The position numbers and the translations under genes are program-made. The notes under the pieces are model-generated. The model was not told the DNA's origin, did no database searches, and saw only the letters and a program-made list of their open reading frames with translations. A DNA stretch of 64,000 bases. It comes from Thermococcus profundus. Its GTDB lineage: Archaea; Methanobacteriota_B; Thermococci; Thermococcales; Thermococcaceae. Of this stretch, positions 15,829-25,293 are shown piece after piece (positions within the stretch are counted from its first letter, which is position 1; every line of letters starts with the position of its first letter). The stretch covers positions 620,001-684,000 of the forward strand of contig NZ_CP014862.1 of assembly GCF_002214585.1 (NCBI RefSeq), in the 5' to 3' direction.

Positions 15829-17004
15829 ATGGAGAGCAGCGTGAAAGAAGTTGTTCTTCTCACCGGCCCGCCGCTCAACGGCAGGGACGAGTACATAAGC
15901 GAGGCTCTCAAAAAAGCCAGTGGAGGGAGCTATGCCTACTACCACGTTTTTGACTACATCAGGGAAGTCGGCAAGGAGAGGGGAGTTAAAATAACCAGGA
16001 AGAACGTCCTCGACTTTGCCATAACCCACCAGGACTTGATGAACGAGATACGCGACGAAGCCTTTGAGCGGGTGAGGAGGGAGATAGATGAAAGCGACAG
16101 GGAGTATCACCTCGTTTCGACACCCAGTTTGTTCCGCTGGGGAAGCGGTAGCGTGATAGGCTTCACCACCAGCAACCTCAAGCTCCTGAAGCCGAACCGC
16201 GTGATCATAATCCTCGACGATGTCCTCTCGGTCAGGAGGCGGATCATCAACGATCCCGAGTGGTTCGAGCGCTTTGGAAACGACCCCGAGAACATAAAGC
16301 TCACAACCCTCGTCATGTGGCGGGAGGATGCCATCAACCACGTGAAGACCCTCGTCCACGAGCTCAAGAAGGAGGGGCTGGAAGTCCGCTACATTCTCCA
16401 GTTCGGCATAAGGCACCCTCCTGAAGTGTTCCTCGACCTTCTGTTCCACGAGAGGGAGAAGCCCCTCGTGTACCTAAGCTACCCTATGACGGGCCACGAG
16501 GATGAGTACTACCACCGTGTCAGGGGCTTTTACTCCAAACTCAGCGAGCACTTCACTGTCCTCGATCCAGGGGCCCTCGACGACTGGTGGGTCGTCGCCG
16601 AGTACGACGCTCAGGTCAACGCCGATCCATCGATAAAGCGCATTAAGATAAAGCACCTCCTGGATGGTGAGGAGGTTGAGGAGCTGGACAGGGAGGACAT
16701 AGAGCAGGCGACCGACATACTGAGGAGACAGCTAGTCGAGAGGGACTTCAACCTCGTCGATGTCAGCAAGGCTATAGCGGTCTACCACTACGCTGAGGGC
16801 GTCTCTGCGGGCGTTATCAGCGAGATGGCCGAAGCTTACAGGACGCTGGCGGCAATATACCTCTACTACCCGTTCAAGAGGAGGCCAAGCCCGTTCATGG
16901 AGTTCTACGGCATGCAGAACCCATCGCGGAGGACGATGTTCAAGGACGAGGACGAGATGATAAACGCAATGGTGGAGGAGAAGGAGTACTGGGCGAAGGT
17001 CTGA
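15829..17004 (+). CDS. P-loop NTPase-like protein with a deoxyribosyltransferase-like C-terminal domain
   Basis: The 391-residue protein begins with a kinase-like P-loop region, but the loop reads LTGPPLNGRDEY (no GKS/T). It continues with an adenylate-kinase-like middle (VIIILDDVLSVRRRIINDPEWF) to about 215. The C-terminal half resembles the nucleoside 2-deoxyribosyltransferase fold: PLVYLSYPMTG, a DLVDVSKAIAVYH-like strand (here FNLVDVSKAIAVYHY) and the acidic SAGVISEMAEAY. It follows the oxidoreductase operon by 17 bases, with GGTGG before the ATG. The function is unknown; family homologues are labelled AAA ATPases. Confidence 0.65.
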   Translation: MESSVKEVVLLTGPPLNGRDEYISEALKKASGGSYAYYHVFDYIREVGKERGVKITRKNVLDFAITHQDLMNEIRDEAFERVRREIDESDREYHLVSTPSLFRWGSGSVIGFTTSNLKLLKPNRVIIILDDVLSVRRRIINDPEWFERFGNDPENIKLTTLVMWREDAINHVKTLVHELKKEGLEVRYILQFGIRHPPEVFLDLLFHEREKPLVYLSYPMTGHEDEYYHRVRGFYSKLSEHFTVLDPGALDDWWVVAEYDAQVNADPSIKRIKIKHLLDGEEVEELDREDIEQATDILRRQLVERDFNLVDVSKAIAVYHYAEGVSAGVISEMAEAYRTLAAIYLYYPFKRRPSPFMEFYGMQNPSRRTMFKDEDEMINAMVEEKEYWAKV

Positions 17005-17053
17005 ATCTTCTCGTGTTTTCATTCCCCCGAAAAAGACCTAAAAAGGGAGACAC

Positions 17054-17386
17054 TCAGAACACTTGGTCGAACTCACTCTTTAACTCCTCGTATGCTTTTC
17101 TCTTATCTTTCCTGTCGAAATCGCAGGGGAGAACCTCGTCCCATCCCACTCCATCGAAGAGGGGCCTTTCGTTGGTGGAGAAGAGCAGGTAGCGGTCGAC
17201 GTGGTACCTGAAGGATGCGTAGTGATTGGCGAATCTTGCCATGCCCTCGTGCCTTCTGCCCATTATTAGGGTGTAGAAGAACTGGGCTACGAGCACCAGC
17301 CCTGCGACAATCCCCAGTGCATAAAAAATGAACCCGTACATGATCGCAAGCGGAATCCTCAACAGGGCTTCTACTCTTTCTCCCAA
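17054..17386 (-). CDS. DUF4389-like membrane protein
   Basis: This is a 110-residue protein. The N-terminal half has two hydrophobic segments (IMYGFIFYALGIVAGLVLVAQFF), followed by GRRHEGMARFANHYASFRYHVDRYLLFSTNERP, the conserved core of DUF4389. The family's function is unknown. The start is the ATG at 17386, or a nearby codon; no strong ribosome binding site was seen. It stands alone downstream of gdhA on the same strand. Confidence 0.65.
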   Translation of the reverse strand: MGERVEALLRIPLAIMYGFIFYALGIVAGLVLVAQFFYTLIMGRRHEGMARFANHYASFRYHVDRYLLFSTNERPLFDGVGWDEVLPCDFDRKDKRKAYEELKSEFDQVF

Positions 17387-17506
17387 GGTTTTACCCTCCT
17401 GATTACGATTCAGGAAGGTATCAAGAGAATCATTTAAAAAGTTAACGCCGCGCTTTTGTAATGGCGATGGAACAGAAACAAGAAACGAAGAGAAAAGGGA
17501 GGAGAA

Positions 17507-18766
17507 TCACTTCTTCACCCATCCGCGGTCCTTCATGGCCTGGTAAACCCTGCTGACCGCGACGACGTAGGCGGCGTCCCTCATGTGGATGTTCTTGTCC
17601 TTGTGGGTGTTGTAGACCTCCCAGAAGGCCTTGGTCATCTTCTTGTCGAGCTTCTCGCGGACCTCCTCCTCGGTCCAGTAGTAGCCGTTTATGTTCTGGA
17701 CCCACTCGAAGTAGCTGACGGTGACGCCACCGGCGTTGCACAGGAAGTCCGGAATCTGGAGGATGCCCTTCTCGCGGAGGATGTCGTCTGCCTCTGGCGT
17801 AACTGGACCGTTGGCAACCTCGGCGACGATCTTGGCCTTGATGTTGTCGGCGTTCTTCTCGGTGATGACCTCTTCGATAGCTGCCGGAGCGAGGACGTCT
17901 ACCTCGAGCTCGAGGAGCTCCTCGTTGGTGATGTTGGTCGCTCCTGGGAAGTCCTTAACTGAGCCGTGCTCCCTCTTCCACTTGAGAACCTCGTCCGGGT
18001 CGAGGCCGTCCGGGTTGTAGATGCCGCCGCGGCTGTCGCTGACGGCGACGACGGTCATGCCGAGCTGCTCCTTGGCGAGCTTGGCGGTGTAGTAGCCGGC
18101 GTTACCATAGCCCTGGACGGCGATCTTCTTGCCCTTGAGGTCGATGCCGAGGGCCTTGGCGGCCTCCCTGATGGTGAATATTGCACCCTGGGCTGTTGCT
18201 GTACCCCTACCGAGTGAACCGCCAATGCTGAGCGGCTTTCCAGTGATGACACCGAAGGCCGGGCCCTTCCTCCTCATTATTGTTTCATACTCGTCCATCA
18301 TCCAGCCCATGATCTTCGGGTTGGTGTAGACGTCGGGAGCCGGAATGTCGGTCCACGGACCGATGACGTCATAAACGGCCCTTATGTAAGCGCGAGCGAG
18401 CCTCTCCTGCTCCCTCTCGGAGAGCTCCTTCGGGTTGACGATGATGCCACCCTTACCTCCACCGTAGGGGAGGTCGACAACTGCAACCTTCCAGGTCATC
18501 CAGGTAGCGAGGGCCTTAACGGTGCTGAGGGTCTCGGCCGGGTGCCACCTTATACCACCCTTGGTCGGGCCGCGAGCCCAGTTGTGCTGAACGCGGAAAC
18601 CGGTGAAAACCTTAACAGAACCGTCGTCCATCTCTATCGGAACGCTAACTTCGACGATCCTCATGGGCTTCTTAAGCCACTCGAGGGCCTCTTCGCTTAT
18701 GTCCATGTACTGAGCAGCCCTCTCAAGCTGCTTAACGGCCATCTCAAACGGGTCAATCTCGACCAT
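17507..18766 (-). CDS. gdhA: Glutamate dehydrogenase
   Basis: This 419-residue enzyme converts glutamate and 2-oxoglutarate/ammonia, and is a highly expressed enzyme of peptide-fermenting Thermococcales. Visible motifs are the substrate lysine in [10 protein letters not shown], the [15 protein letters not shown] stretch and the Rossmann motif [14 protein letters not shown]. The sequence is nearly what I know of Thermococcus GDH from [11 protein letters not shown] on. The ATG at 18766 follows GGTGGTACAG; three further upstream codons are rejected. A strong TATA box lies at 18811-18826. Confidence 0.97.
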   Translation of the reverse strand: MVEIDPFEMAVKQLERAAQYMDISEEALEWLKKPMRIVEVSVPIEMDDGSVKVFTGFRVQHNWARGPTKGGIRWHPAETLSTVKALATWMTWKVAVVDLPYGGGKGGIIVNPKELSEREQERLARAYIRAVYDVIGPWTDIPAPDVYTNPKIMGWMMDEYETIMRRKGPAFGVITGKPLSIGGSLGRGTATAQGAIFTIREAAKALGIDLKGKKIAVQGYGNAGYYTAKLAKEQLGMTVVAVSDSRGGIYNPDGLDPDEVLKWKREHGSVKDFPGATNITNEELLELEVDVLAPAAIEEVITEKNADNIKAKIVAEVANGPVTPEADDILREKGILQIPDFLCNAGGVTVSYFEWVQNINGYYWTEEEVREKLDKKMTKAFWEVYNTHKDKNIHMRDAAYVVAVSRVYQAMKDRGWVKK

Positions 18767-18810
18767 CTGTACCACCTCAGTTTCGGTAATCTGCGAAACG
18801 GGTTAAGGCG

Positions 18811-18826
18811 TTTACATATATAAACC
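18811..18826 (-). promoter_or_regulatory. gdhA TATA box
   Basis: On the minus strand GGTTTATATATGTAAA is a strong TATA box, 45-60 bases upstream of the start codon. The leader is about 20 bases and contains the GGTGGT ribosome binding site, as expected for a highly expressed gene. Confidence 0.75.
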
Positions 18827-18839
18827 TTTCGATAAAATG

Positions 18840-19384
18840 GCTGGAAAAGGGTCTGTTTAAAACAAAAAGTTAACTACTGAAATTTTCCAGTGAAAGAGCC
18901 CTTTTCATCAAAGATTCAGCCAAAAGGAGCGATGTGCATCGAGGATTTTGTATACATTAGAGAACGTTTAAGTTCATCGGAGTCCATAAAAATAAAGGGA
19001 TGTCCTCAGCGAGAAGTCGGTCATCATCTTTCAGCTCACTCTCGTTTCAATCATCGGACAAAAATAGTCCGGGGGCAGATTAAAAGGATTTTTGGTTCGT
19101 CTCACTCACCCTCATGCCACTTAAACGACGGTGAAAGCGGCGCTGAAGCTTTTGGGAAAAGCTTCATCACAAGTTTGGATGTTTTTGAGAATCGGCCTTT
19201 TTGATAAGTGAATTCTGCGGAAAACTGGTATGGTGGGCGGGTTTGTTTTCCTTTAACGCCCGGAGGGCGTTGTACTATGAGTAAACATCTTGAAAAACCG
19301 CTGATTAAATGTGAGAACTACTGAAAACCCAGCACCCTAAGGGGACATTCCTTCTTGATGAAACTTTGCAGGGCAAAGTTTCTA
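18840..19384. other. Gene-free interval with four strong hairpins
   Basis: This is 545 bases without a convincing gene, A+T-richer than its neighbours. It holds short perfect hairpins: CGGAC/GTCCG (19055-19071), GAAGCTTTT/AAAAGCTTC with a GGG loop (19145-19165), AACGCCC/GGGCGTT with a GGA loop (19255-19271) and GAAACTTTGC/GCAAAGTTTC (19360-19382). The last one lies directly behind the tRNA 3' end and may be its terminator or processing signal. The others could belong to an untranslated RNA. A 104-codon plus-strand frame (18890-19204) lacks a ribosome binding site and plausible composition. Confidence 0.4.
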
Positions 19385-19461
19385 TGGAGCCCCGGGCGGG
19401 ATTTGAACCCGCGACCGGCGGATTACAAGTCCGCCGCCCCGCCAGGCTAGGCTACCGGGGC
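19385..19461 (-). tRNA. tRNA-Thr (anticodon TGT), CCA encoded
   Basis: On the minus strand a complete cloverleaf is seen: acceptor GCCCCGG paired with CCGGGGC, anticodon stem GGCGGA/TCCGCC with loop CTTGTAA (anticodon TGT, threonine), and a T arm with GGTTCAAATCC-like sequence (GGGTTCAAATCCC). The discriminator is T followed by an encoded CCA. A TATA element (19484-19493) lies about 25 bases upstream. No intron is visible. No duplicate of its 3' end was found nearby. Confidence 0.95.
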
Positions 19462-19483
19462 ACCGTTCTAAGGAGCCCCATGA

Positions 19484-19493
19484 AAAATATAAA
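19484..19493 (-). promoter_or_regulatory. TATA element of tRNA-Thr
   Basis: The minus-strand sequence TTTATATTTT lies 23-32 bases upstream of the tRNA 5' end, with a purine-rich stretch before it. This is the usual archaeal position for direct initiation at the tRNA. Confidence 0.55.
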
Positions 19494-19554
19494 TCTTTCG
19501 GCTTTTCCGAAAATGTTTTAATGTTTGCCTTCCTGTTAAACTTTGGTGTTTAAA

Positions 19555-20010
19555 ATGAAGAGCTTCCTCACTGATCAGCAGGTTAGGATTCTCCGGTTGA
19601 GGGCGAAGGGGCTGAGACAGAGCGAGATAGCCGAACTCCTCGGTACCAGCAGGGCCAACATAAGCATACTGGAGAAAAGGGCCCTCGAAAAGGTGGAGAA
19701 AGCGAGGAACACCCTTTTGATCTGGGAGCAGATCAACGCGCGACTCAGCGTTGAGGTGAGGGAGGGAGAGGATATATTTGATGTTCCTGAGAGGCTCTTT
19801 AAAAAAGCCGACGAGCTTGGGATAAAGGTTCCGTACAGCACGGCGGAAATAATAGCGTTTCTCGTGGAGCACGCTCCCGTCCACGACAGGCTCGCGAAGA
19901 GGGACTTCACGCTCTTTCTCGACGCCAGGGACAGGCTCAGGATAAGCGAGTGTCTACTTGAGGACTTCGATGAGATAGGGAAGCACAAGGGAGGTAAAGA
20001 CGCCGTTTAG
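19555..20010 (+). CDS. tfx: Tfx family DNA-binding protein
   Basis: This is a 151-residue transcription regulator with an N-terminal helix-turn-helix resembling the sigma/LuxR type: LTDQQVRILRLRAKGLRQSEIAELLGTSRANISILEKRA. A Tfx-type C-terminal domain follows. In methanogens Tfx binds near the formylmethanofuran dehydrogenase promoter; targets in Thermococcales are unknown to me. The ATG at 19555 is preferred to a GTG at 19543, matching family starts. Its 3' end overlaps the convergent lrgB gene by 57 bases. Confidence 0.85.
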   Translation: MKSFLTDQQVRILRLRAKGLRQSEIAELLGTSRANISILEKRALEKVEKARNTLLIWEQINARLSVEVREGEDIFDVPERLFKKADELGIKVPYSTAEIIAFLVEHAPVHDRLAKRDFTLFLDARDRLRISECLLEDFDEIGKHKGGKDAV

Positions 20011-20628
20011 GGCCATCGCCAGGCCGCTCACTGCTCCAGCAAGCTCGTCGTCCAGGATTATCCTGGCCGTGCCGAGGCCGTGGGAAGTGACTCCCATAGC
20101 TAAACCTCTGGCTATTCTGTCCCTAACCCCTGCCGCGCTGAGAAGTTCAACACCTATCGCGTTGCCCAGTATTCCCGTGAGGATCACCAGAACTGCAGTA
20201 AGGGCAGGAATTCCACCTATCTTCTCGCTGACCCCTATTGCTATGGCAGTCGTCACGCTCTTCGGCGCTATGCTGAGGAGGACTTCGCCGCCCCCGCCAA
20301 GGATTTTTGCGATGTAGAAGGCGCTCAGAATCGCCACGCTTCCTCCGGCGACGATCCCAATGCTTATCTCCCGCGCGTAGGCCTTTATCGTCTCCCTCCC
20401 CCTGTAGACTGGGATCGCGAGGCTGACCACAGCGGGCCCCAGCAGGAACTTCAGTATGACCGCGCTCTCCATGTAGGATTCGTATGAAAACCCGCCCACC
20501 CAGAGGAGGGACGCTATCGTGAGTATCGAGAGGAGAACGGGGTTGGTGTAGAAGGCTCTCCTCCTCGCGTGGAGTTCAGAGAAGAGGTAGAAGACGATCA
20601 GTGTTACTGCTATCCCGTAGGGGTTCAT
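19954..20628 (-). CDS. LrgB/CidB family membrane protein
   Basis: This 224-residue protein has about seven hydrophobic segments and the family motifs LLGPAVVSLAIPVYR, APKSVTTAIAIGVSEKIGG and GVTSHGLGTARI. LrgB works with LrgA-type proteins; roles proposed are holin-like lysis control or pyruvate/glycolate uptake. The ATG at 20628 overlaps the stop of the lrgA-like gene by four bases; the longer frame to 20823 reads polar, non-homologous sequence. It is the second gene of a two-gene operon. Confidence 0.88.
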   Translation of the reverse strand: MNPYGIAVTLIVFYLFSELHARRRAFYTNPVLLSILTIASLLWVGGFSYESYMESAVILKFLLGPAVVSLAIPVYRGRETIKAYAREISIGIVAGGSVAILSAFYIAKILGGGGEVLLSIAPKSVTTAIAIGVSEKIGGIPALTAVLVILTGILGNAIGVELLSAAGVRDRIARGLAMGVTSHGLGTARIILDDELAGAVSGLAMALNGVFTSLVLPYLIEVLK

Positions 20629-20972
20629 TCTTTTTCCCTCCTCATGAGCTCTACGGTCTTTGCGGTGACTAGAATGGTGATCAGAAAGCTTATCACCAGC
20701 GCCCCGAAGACCGGAATGGCCTGGCTCTTGAGCAGACCAACGTAAGTCACTATCCCGACCCCGGGTGGGACGAACATGACGCTCATGTTCCTCACGAAGA
20801 GCTCCGCCTCGTCCTCGACCCACTCAAGCTTCACCACGCCGCCGAGGAGCGCACCCAACAGGTAGAGCATGCCGAGGACGCTGCCGGGGATGGGGAGGTT
20901 CAGCGAGGAACTGGTAAACTCGCCCAGCGTGTAGAAGCCGAAGATTATGGCCAGTCCGCGGTAGGGCTTCAT
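20625..20972 (-). CDS. LrgA/CidA family membrane protein
   Basis: The 115-residue protein has four hydrophobic helices and the family stretch NLPIPGSVLGMLYLLGALL, followed by FVPPGVGIVTY. It is encoded immediately before lrgB and overlaps it. A TATA-like element (20994-21001) lies about 25 bases upstream of the ATG, so the message is probably leaderless. Confidence 0.87.
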   Translation of the reverse strand: MKPYRGLAIIFGFYTLGEFTSSSLNLPIPGSVLGMLYLLGALLGGVVKLEWVEDEAELFVRNMSVMFVPPGVGIVTYVGLLKSQAIPVFGALVISFLITILVTAKTVELMRREKE

Positions 20973-21058
20973 AATTCACGTTGCGGTGTTGGGGTATAAA
21001 AGCCTCCCGAAGGCGAAAGGCCCATAAGGACGGACGCTTTAACACTCCCGGTGATACC

Positions 21059-22513
21059 ATGCTCCTCGGGAACTACCGTTTTCCAGGGAGGTACGGCCCC
21101 GAGTGGGGCAGCGGTGGAATTTTCGGCCTGAGGTATCACAACGGGACTCTGTACTTCACGCTGGCTTTCGAGGCAGAAGCACATTTCATCGACATGAAAA
21201 GTAGTGAAGAGAGAACCTACGACTTCACCCTCGTTGGAGATGCCCCAACGAGCGGCGGCGACACCTACAACGCCGTTGAAACCGTTGACGAGTTCATCTA
21301 CTTCGGCGGCTGGGTTCACGCCCCGGCGGTCTATCGGGAGGACAGGAGGATACTCTTCCACAACAAGTACTCCCACGTGCACGCCTACGACACTGAAGAG
21401 GGATCGATAAAGCTCCTCTGGAAGGAATCAATACATCACGAGACGGATTGGGCCGGTGAGGTGAGTGACATTACCTACGACCCGTACAACGACAGGCTCC
21501 TGCTCGCGAGGGAAGATGGGCACAAAAACCTCGGCGTCTACTCCCTGGACAGGAGGACGGGGAAGGCCGAACCCCTCTTAACCGAGCCTTCCCCCAAGGG
21601 AACGCGCGTCCACGACGTTACCTTTTTTGGTGTTGGGAACAACTTCACAGAGGGGCTGAGGGGGTTCAGGGCGCTCGACCTGATAAGTGGGAAGTGGGAC
21701 TCTTTCAAGCCTGGAAAGAGCGTGGACGGGAGGCCCTACGAGAGACCCGAGCTCGGGGCAATGTCTTCAGCTTACAACCGGATCTTCGCCTTCGTTCGCG
21801 GCGGGCTCTTCGCTGGCAACCCGTACATGGGCGAAGAGTTCGCCTTCTACCGCCTCTTTGACTTCCCGACGTTCTACGCGCCTTTCCGCGTGAACGCGAT
21901 AAACGCCGGCGGTGGAATCCTAACGGCCTTCAACGCTCACCACGATGCGACATATAGGAGGAACCCAGCCGACGCTGGAATGGGCTGGGACTTCACGAAT
22001 AACATCGTGGGACCGAGCGTTCTCGTTTACATCGCTCCGCCGATGGTGAAGATAGTTGGAACCTTTGGGGCCAGGGTAACGAGCATTGAGAAGATGGACG
22101 GGAAGATTCTGATAGCGGCTAACACGGCTCCAAACACCGGGGCGATTGAGGCGACACCCTTCGACACCGGGAACCGTGACATAGTGGTTCTGGACGAGAA
22201 GGTACTCCAAGATAGGCCGCCGGCGGTGAGCTTTTCAGTCCCCCTGGGCCTCCTGAGAAAGGCGAGAAAAAGAACCTTTGGGGGCATTCCCCTCGATGGA
22301 TACAGGAGCGCCAGGGCAATCTTTTACGTGAAGGACGACGTGAAGCTGAAGGTTTATGAGTACGACCTCTCGCTCCCCGGGGAAACGGCAGAAGAAGAAA
22401 CCCTTGATCTCAAGGCCGGAAGAAACGTGGTTGATCTGAGGACTTTCTCAGGGGCCGTCAGCTTCGAGTTGGAAAAAGAGGTAGAAGGGAGGGTAAGGAT
22501 AGAGCTCCTCTGA
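21059..22513 (+). CDS. DUF2139-like beta-rich protein
   Basis: The 484-residue protein is rich in short beta-strand repeats (ITYDPYNDRLLLARED, LGVYSLDRRTGKAEPL, VFAFVRGG-like turns) and suggests a beta-propeller. It has no signal peptide or membrane segment. From memory it fits DUF2139, an archaeal family of unknown function. The ATG at 21059 follows GGTGATACC, an excellent ribosome binding site; the frame upstream to 20981 is not coding. It is divergent from the lrgA gene, with promoters in the short gap. Confidence 0.65.
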   Translation: MLLGNYRFPGRYGPEWGSGGIFGLRYHNGTLYFTLAFEAEAHFIDMKSSEERTYDFTLVGDAPTSGGDTYNAVETVDEFIYFGGWVHAPAVYREDRRILFHNKYSHVHAYDTEEGSIKLLWKESIHHETDWAGEVSDITYDPYNDRLLLAREDGHKNLGVYSLDRRTGKAEPLLTEPSPKGTRVHDVTFFGVGNNFTEGLRGFRALDLISGKWDSFKPGKSVDGRPYERPELGAMSSAYNRIFAFVRGGLFAGNPYMGEEFAFYRLFDFPTFYAPFRVNAINAGGGILTAFNAHHDATYRRNPADAGMGWDFTNNIVGPSVLVYIAPPMVKIVGTFGARVTSIEKMDGKILIAANTAPNTGAIEATPFDTGNRDIVVLDEKVLQDRPPAVSFSVPLGLLRKARKRTFGGIPLDGYRSARAIFYVKDDVKLKVYEYDLSLPGETAEEETLDLKAGRNVVDLRTFSGAVSFELEKEVEGRVRIELL

Positions 22514-22522
22514 GTTTCTTTT

Positions 22523-24832
22523 TTACAGTTTGAACTTGCTGATGATGTCCCTTAGCTTCCCAACGATGGCTTTCAGATCATTGGCAGCCCTCTGGAGTTC
22601 TTCTATTGCCGCAGTCTGCTCCTCGACTGCTGAGCTGACTTCTTCTGCCGAGGCAGTGGTTTCTTCAGCACTGGCAGCCAAATTCTCCAAGGCTTTAAGA
22701 GCCTTATCAACCTCCTCCTGCGTCCTAATAATCTGCTCCTTCACATGCCCAAGCCTAGCCCCAGTATCACTAATCAACTCAGCAATATTCGTCAAGTACT
22801 CAGTAGTCTCCCTAAGAGTCTCCGAAGACTCACCAACAACACTAACACCCTTCTGCGTAGCATTCACAGCATCCCTAATCTCCTCAGTCATCTTAGCAAT
22901 AATGTCCTTAATGTTGTCCGCAGCCTTCTTACTCTCCTCTGCAAGGTTTCTAATCTCCTGAGCGACAACAGCAAAACCCCTGCCAGCTTCTCCAGCCCTG
23001 GCCGCTTCAATAGCAGCATTGAGGGCCAGCAAATTAGTCTGTTCTGCAATACCAGTAATCACGTTCGTGATCTCTTCAATGCTCCTGCTCATCTCGTTGA
23101 CCCTGCTGACGGCATGCTCGATCTCGCCCATCATTTCTTGGATACTCTGGATCTGCTGGGCTGAGACTTCACCCTTCTCTTTTCCTTCTTCGGCAATGTT
23201 GACGACCTCGTTCACTGCCCCCTCAAATTCTTCCATTGCTCTGACGCTTTCTTCGCTCATGTCAGCCACTAATCTCATGCCTTCGGTGATTTCGTTGATG
23301 TTCTCCTGCTGGCGCTGAGCTTCAATACTAACCTGCTGCACGGCTTCATTCACCTGATTGATGGCCTCAGTAACATCACTCGAAACCTGGGCAAGGACGT
23401 TTGCCCTCTTGTCCAGCTCGTTCGTGACGTTAACGATCTCACCGATGAGACCTTTGAGCCTGTGGGTTGTGTCCCTCAGGTCCTCAAGAACATCCCTCAG
23501 TTCACCTTTTGCTTCAACGCTCAGCCCGTTGCTTAAGTCGCCCTCAGCAAGGCGCTCAAGTTTGGCAGCTATGGTGTCTAGGGCTCCAACGAGGTCCTTC
23601 CCCACGGATTCGAAGGCTTTTATGAGCGCTCCAATTTCGTCGTCCTCGAGGTACTGTATCCGCTTGAGCCTCTCCCTGACTTCACTCAGCCTTCCATCTG
23701 CCAAGGCCTGTGCCACGTCGCGGAGCTGTTCTAGGGGCTTTAGTGTGCTGTTTATAGTCTTGTAGGCAATGCCCAGGATGACCAGGCCGAAGATCGCGGC
23801 GAGAATCGAGCCAAGGAAGGCATTCTTTATACCTGCGTCCACGTCTGAATTTATCTCTTTAGTCACCTTATCCGTGTTTTCTTTGAGGGATGCATCTATG
23901 GCGTTCATCATTGGATCAGTGAGCTCGTGTATGGGGACTGTTGCCAGAACTATCCAGCCTGTTGTTTTCATCCTCTTGTAGCCCGCTATCTTGTCCACAC
24001 CTTTGAAGGTGTACCTGACCCAGCCGGTATCTTTGTTCTTGTCGAGTTCATCGGCGAGGCTTGCCAGGTTTGGATCGTCGTGAATGTTGAGCTTCTGGAC
24101 GAGGCTCTCATCGGGATGGACTATGATAGTCCCGTCCTTGTTGGAAATCGCTATGTACCCGCTCTGGCCTATCTTTATCTGCTTGGCCTGCTCTATCAGA
24201 GTGGAGACGAAAACATCAACGCCGATGACACCAACGAACTTGCCGTTGATGTAGACAGGCTCCGAGAAGGTCACTATCCATTTGCCAGTTGACGCGTCTT
24301 TGTAAGGCTCCGTCCACACCGGGCCGTTCTTCGAAACCGCTTCCTTGTACCATGGCCTCACGCGGGGATCGTATCCCTCAGGAAGCGGCTCGTCGGGCCA
24401 CATGTACATTCCACCGGTAGTGCTTCCGAAGTAGACGTAGGCGACGTTGGAATCAAGGTTCTTGACCATCTCAAAGCGCTTGAGCAGAAACGCTTTGAAC
24501 TGAGGGTCGCTTTCGTCGTACTTCGAATACGCCTCCTGAACGTCTTGAACGGCTACATCGCCCATCATGCGCATCTTGTCAAAGTAGTCGTCGAAGAGCT
24601 TGGCCCCCAGCTCGGCCGCACTTATGGCTATAGTACCTGCTTCCTCAGTGACCGGCTTCTGGACGCTTTTTTCCATTTCCTTGGGCAGGACTTCGTTGAG
24701 CTGAACGTGAAGCGTTTGGTGGATACTGTCCCTCATCCTGAGCGTTGAGTACCCGACGGTGGCAGTACCAATGAGAAGTGTTATAAGAACTGCGGCTATT
24801 ATGGTCACAGCTATCTTCTTTCGGAACTGCAA
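22523..24832 (-). CDS. Methyl-accepting chemotaxis protein with Cache sensor domain
   Basis: The 769-residue receptor has an N-terminal membrane helix (about 5-27), an external Cache domain to about 330 ([34 protein letters not shown]), a second helix, a HAMP domain and a long coiled coil. The conserved signalling tip is [20 protein letters not shown]. It should pass ligand signals to CheA, whose gene is not here. The TTG at 24832 is the start: GGAGGTGAT lies just upstream and the frame before it is the ribosome binding site itself. This is an orphan receptor. Confidence 0.9.
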   Translation of the reverse strand: MQFRKKIAVTIIAAVLITLLIGTATVGYSTLRMRDSIHQTLHVQLNEVLPKEMEKSVQKPVTEEAGTIAISAAELGAKLFDDYFDKMRMMGDVAVQDVQEAYSKYDESDPQFKAFLLKRFEMVKNLDSNVAYVYFGSTTGGMYMWPDEPLPEGYDPRVRPWYKEAVSKNGPVWTEPYKDASTGKWIVTFSEPVYINGKFVGVIGVDVFVSTLIEQAKQIKIGQSGYIAISNKDGTIIVHPDESLVQKLNIHDDPNLASLADELDKNKDTGWVRYTFKGVDKIAGYKRMKTTGWIVLATVPIHELTDPMMNAIDASLKENTDKVTKEINSDVDAGIKNAFLGSILAAIFGLVILGIAYKTINSTLKPLEQLRDVAQALADGRLSEVRERLKRIQYLEDDEIGALIKAFESVGKDLVGALDTIAAKLERLAEGDLSNGLSVEAKGELRDVLEDLRDTTHRLKGLIGEIVNVTNELDKRANVLAQVSSDVTEAINQVNEAVQQVSIEAQRQQENINEITEGMRLVADMSEESVRAMEEFEGAVNEVVNIAEEGKEKGEVSAQQIQSIQEMMGEIEHAVSRVNEMSRSIEEITNVITGIAEQTNLLALNAAIEAARAGEAGRGFAVVAQEIRNLAEESKKAADNIKDIIAKMTEEIRDAVNATQKGVSVVGESSETLRETTEYLTNIAELISDTGARLGHVKEQIIRTQEEVDKALKALENLAASAEETTASAEEVSSAVEEQTAAIEELQRAANDLKAIVGKLRDIISKFKL

Positions 24833-24848
24833 CGGGATCACCTCCACT
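24833..24848 (-). promoter_or_regulatory. Ribosome binding site that fixes a TTG start
   Basis: GGAGGTGAT, the full complement of the 16S 3' end, is followed by four bases and TTG. The first codons of the longer frame, GTG GAG GTG ATC, are this site, so a start at 24847 is wrong and the chemoreceptor starts with TTG. Confidence 0.7.
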
Positions 24849-24980
24849 CCTGAAAGCTCTAGAAGTAGTTTATGACTTTAATTGTTAAATTTCTTTTGTG
24901 TAGGGACTTGTGTAGGTGGTTACGATGATGAGAGGGGAGAACACATGAAATAAAAACAGAACAAGGATAGTTAGGAACGG

Positions 24981-25283
24981 CTAAGAATGGGAGAAAACGT
25001 TGTTCCAGCTCATGCTCTCCTCCACGAGTTCGGCCACTGTGAGCCTCTTCAGCGACTTTATCTCCGGCTCAAGGTCTTTCAGGAGTTCGGTGAGCTGGTC
25101 TTTATCCATCTGCTCTTCGTCGAAGATGACAAAGCCGTTTTTGGAGTAGCCGTTGAGGAAAACCCTCCAGATGCGGGTGTCTTTTTCAAGTTCGTACTGC
25201 TTTATCTGGGCACTCTCGGGGTTTATCTTCCCGAACTTAAGGTCGAGCCTCACGAGGTTTTTCTTGAGGACGGTCTCGCTCAT
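24981..25283 (-). CDS. Small protein encoded behind the tetraether synthase-like gene
   Basis: The 100-residue, charged protein has no membrane segment and no motif I recognise. It has a mixed alpha/beta look (KTRIWRVFLNGYSKNGFVIFDEEQMDKD-like strand and helix). It lies 10 bases after the radical SAM gene on the same strand, so it is co-transcribed and may assist that enzyme. The ATG at 25283 follows GAGGTGGTTGGA; the GTG at 25292 is rejected. Confidence 0.6.
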   Translation of the reverse strand: MSETVLKKNLVRLDLKFGKINPESAQIKQYELEKDTRIWRVFLNGYSKNGFVIFDEEQMDKDQLTELLKDLEPEIKSLKRLTVAELVEESMSWNNVFSHS

Positions 25284-25293
25284 TCCAACCACC

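Noticed and set aside
18890-19204. 104-codon open frame in the gdhA-tRNA gap
   Set aside because: It has no ribosome binding site and its residue composition is unlike real proteins here. It crosses two perfect hairpins.
19360-19461. tRNA-Thr as an attachment site of an integrated element
   Set aside because: No second copy of the tRNA 3' end was found in the gene-free interval or downstream, and no integrase gene is present.
20629-20823. N-terminal extension of LrgB
   Set aside because: The first 65 residues are highly polar and unrelated to the family; they are lrgA read in another frame.
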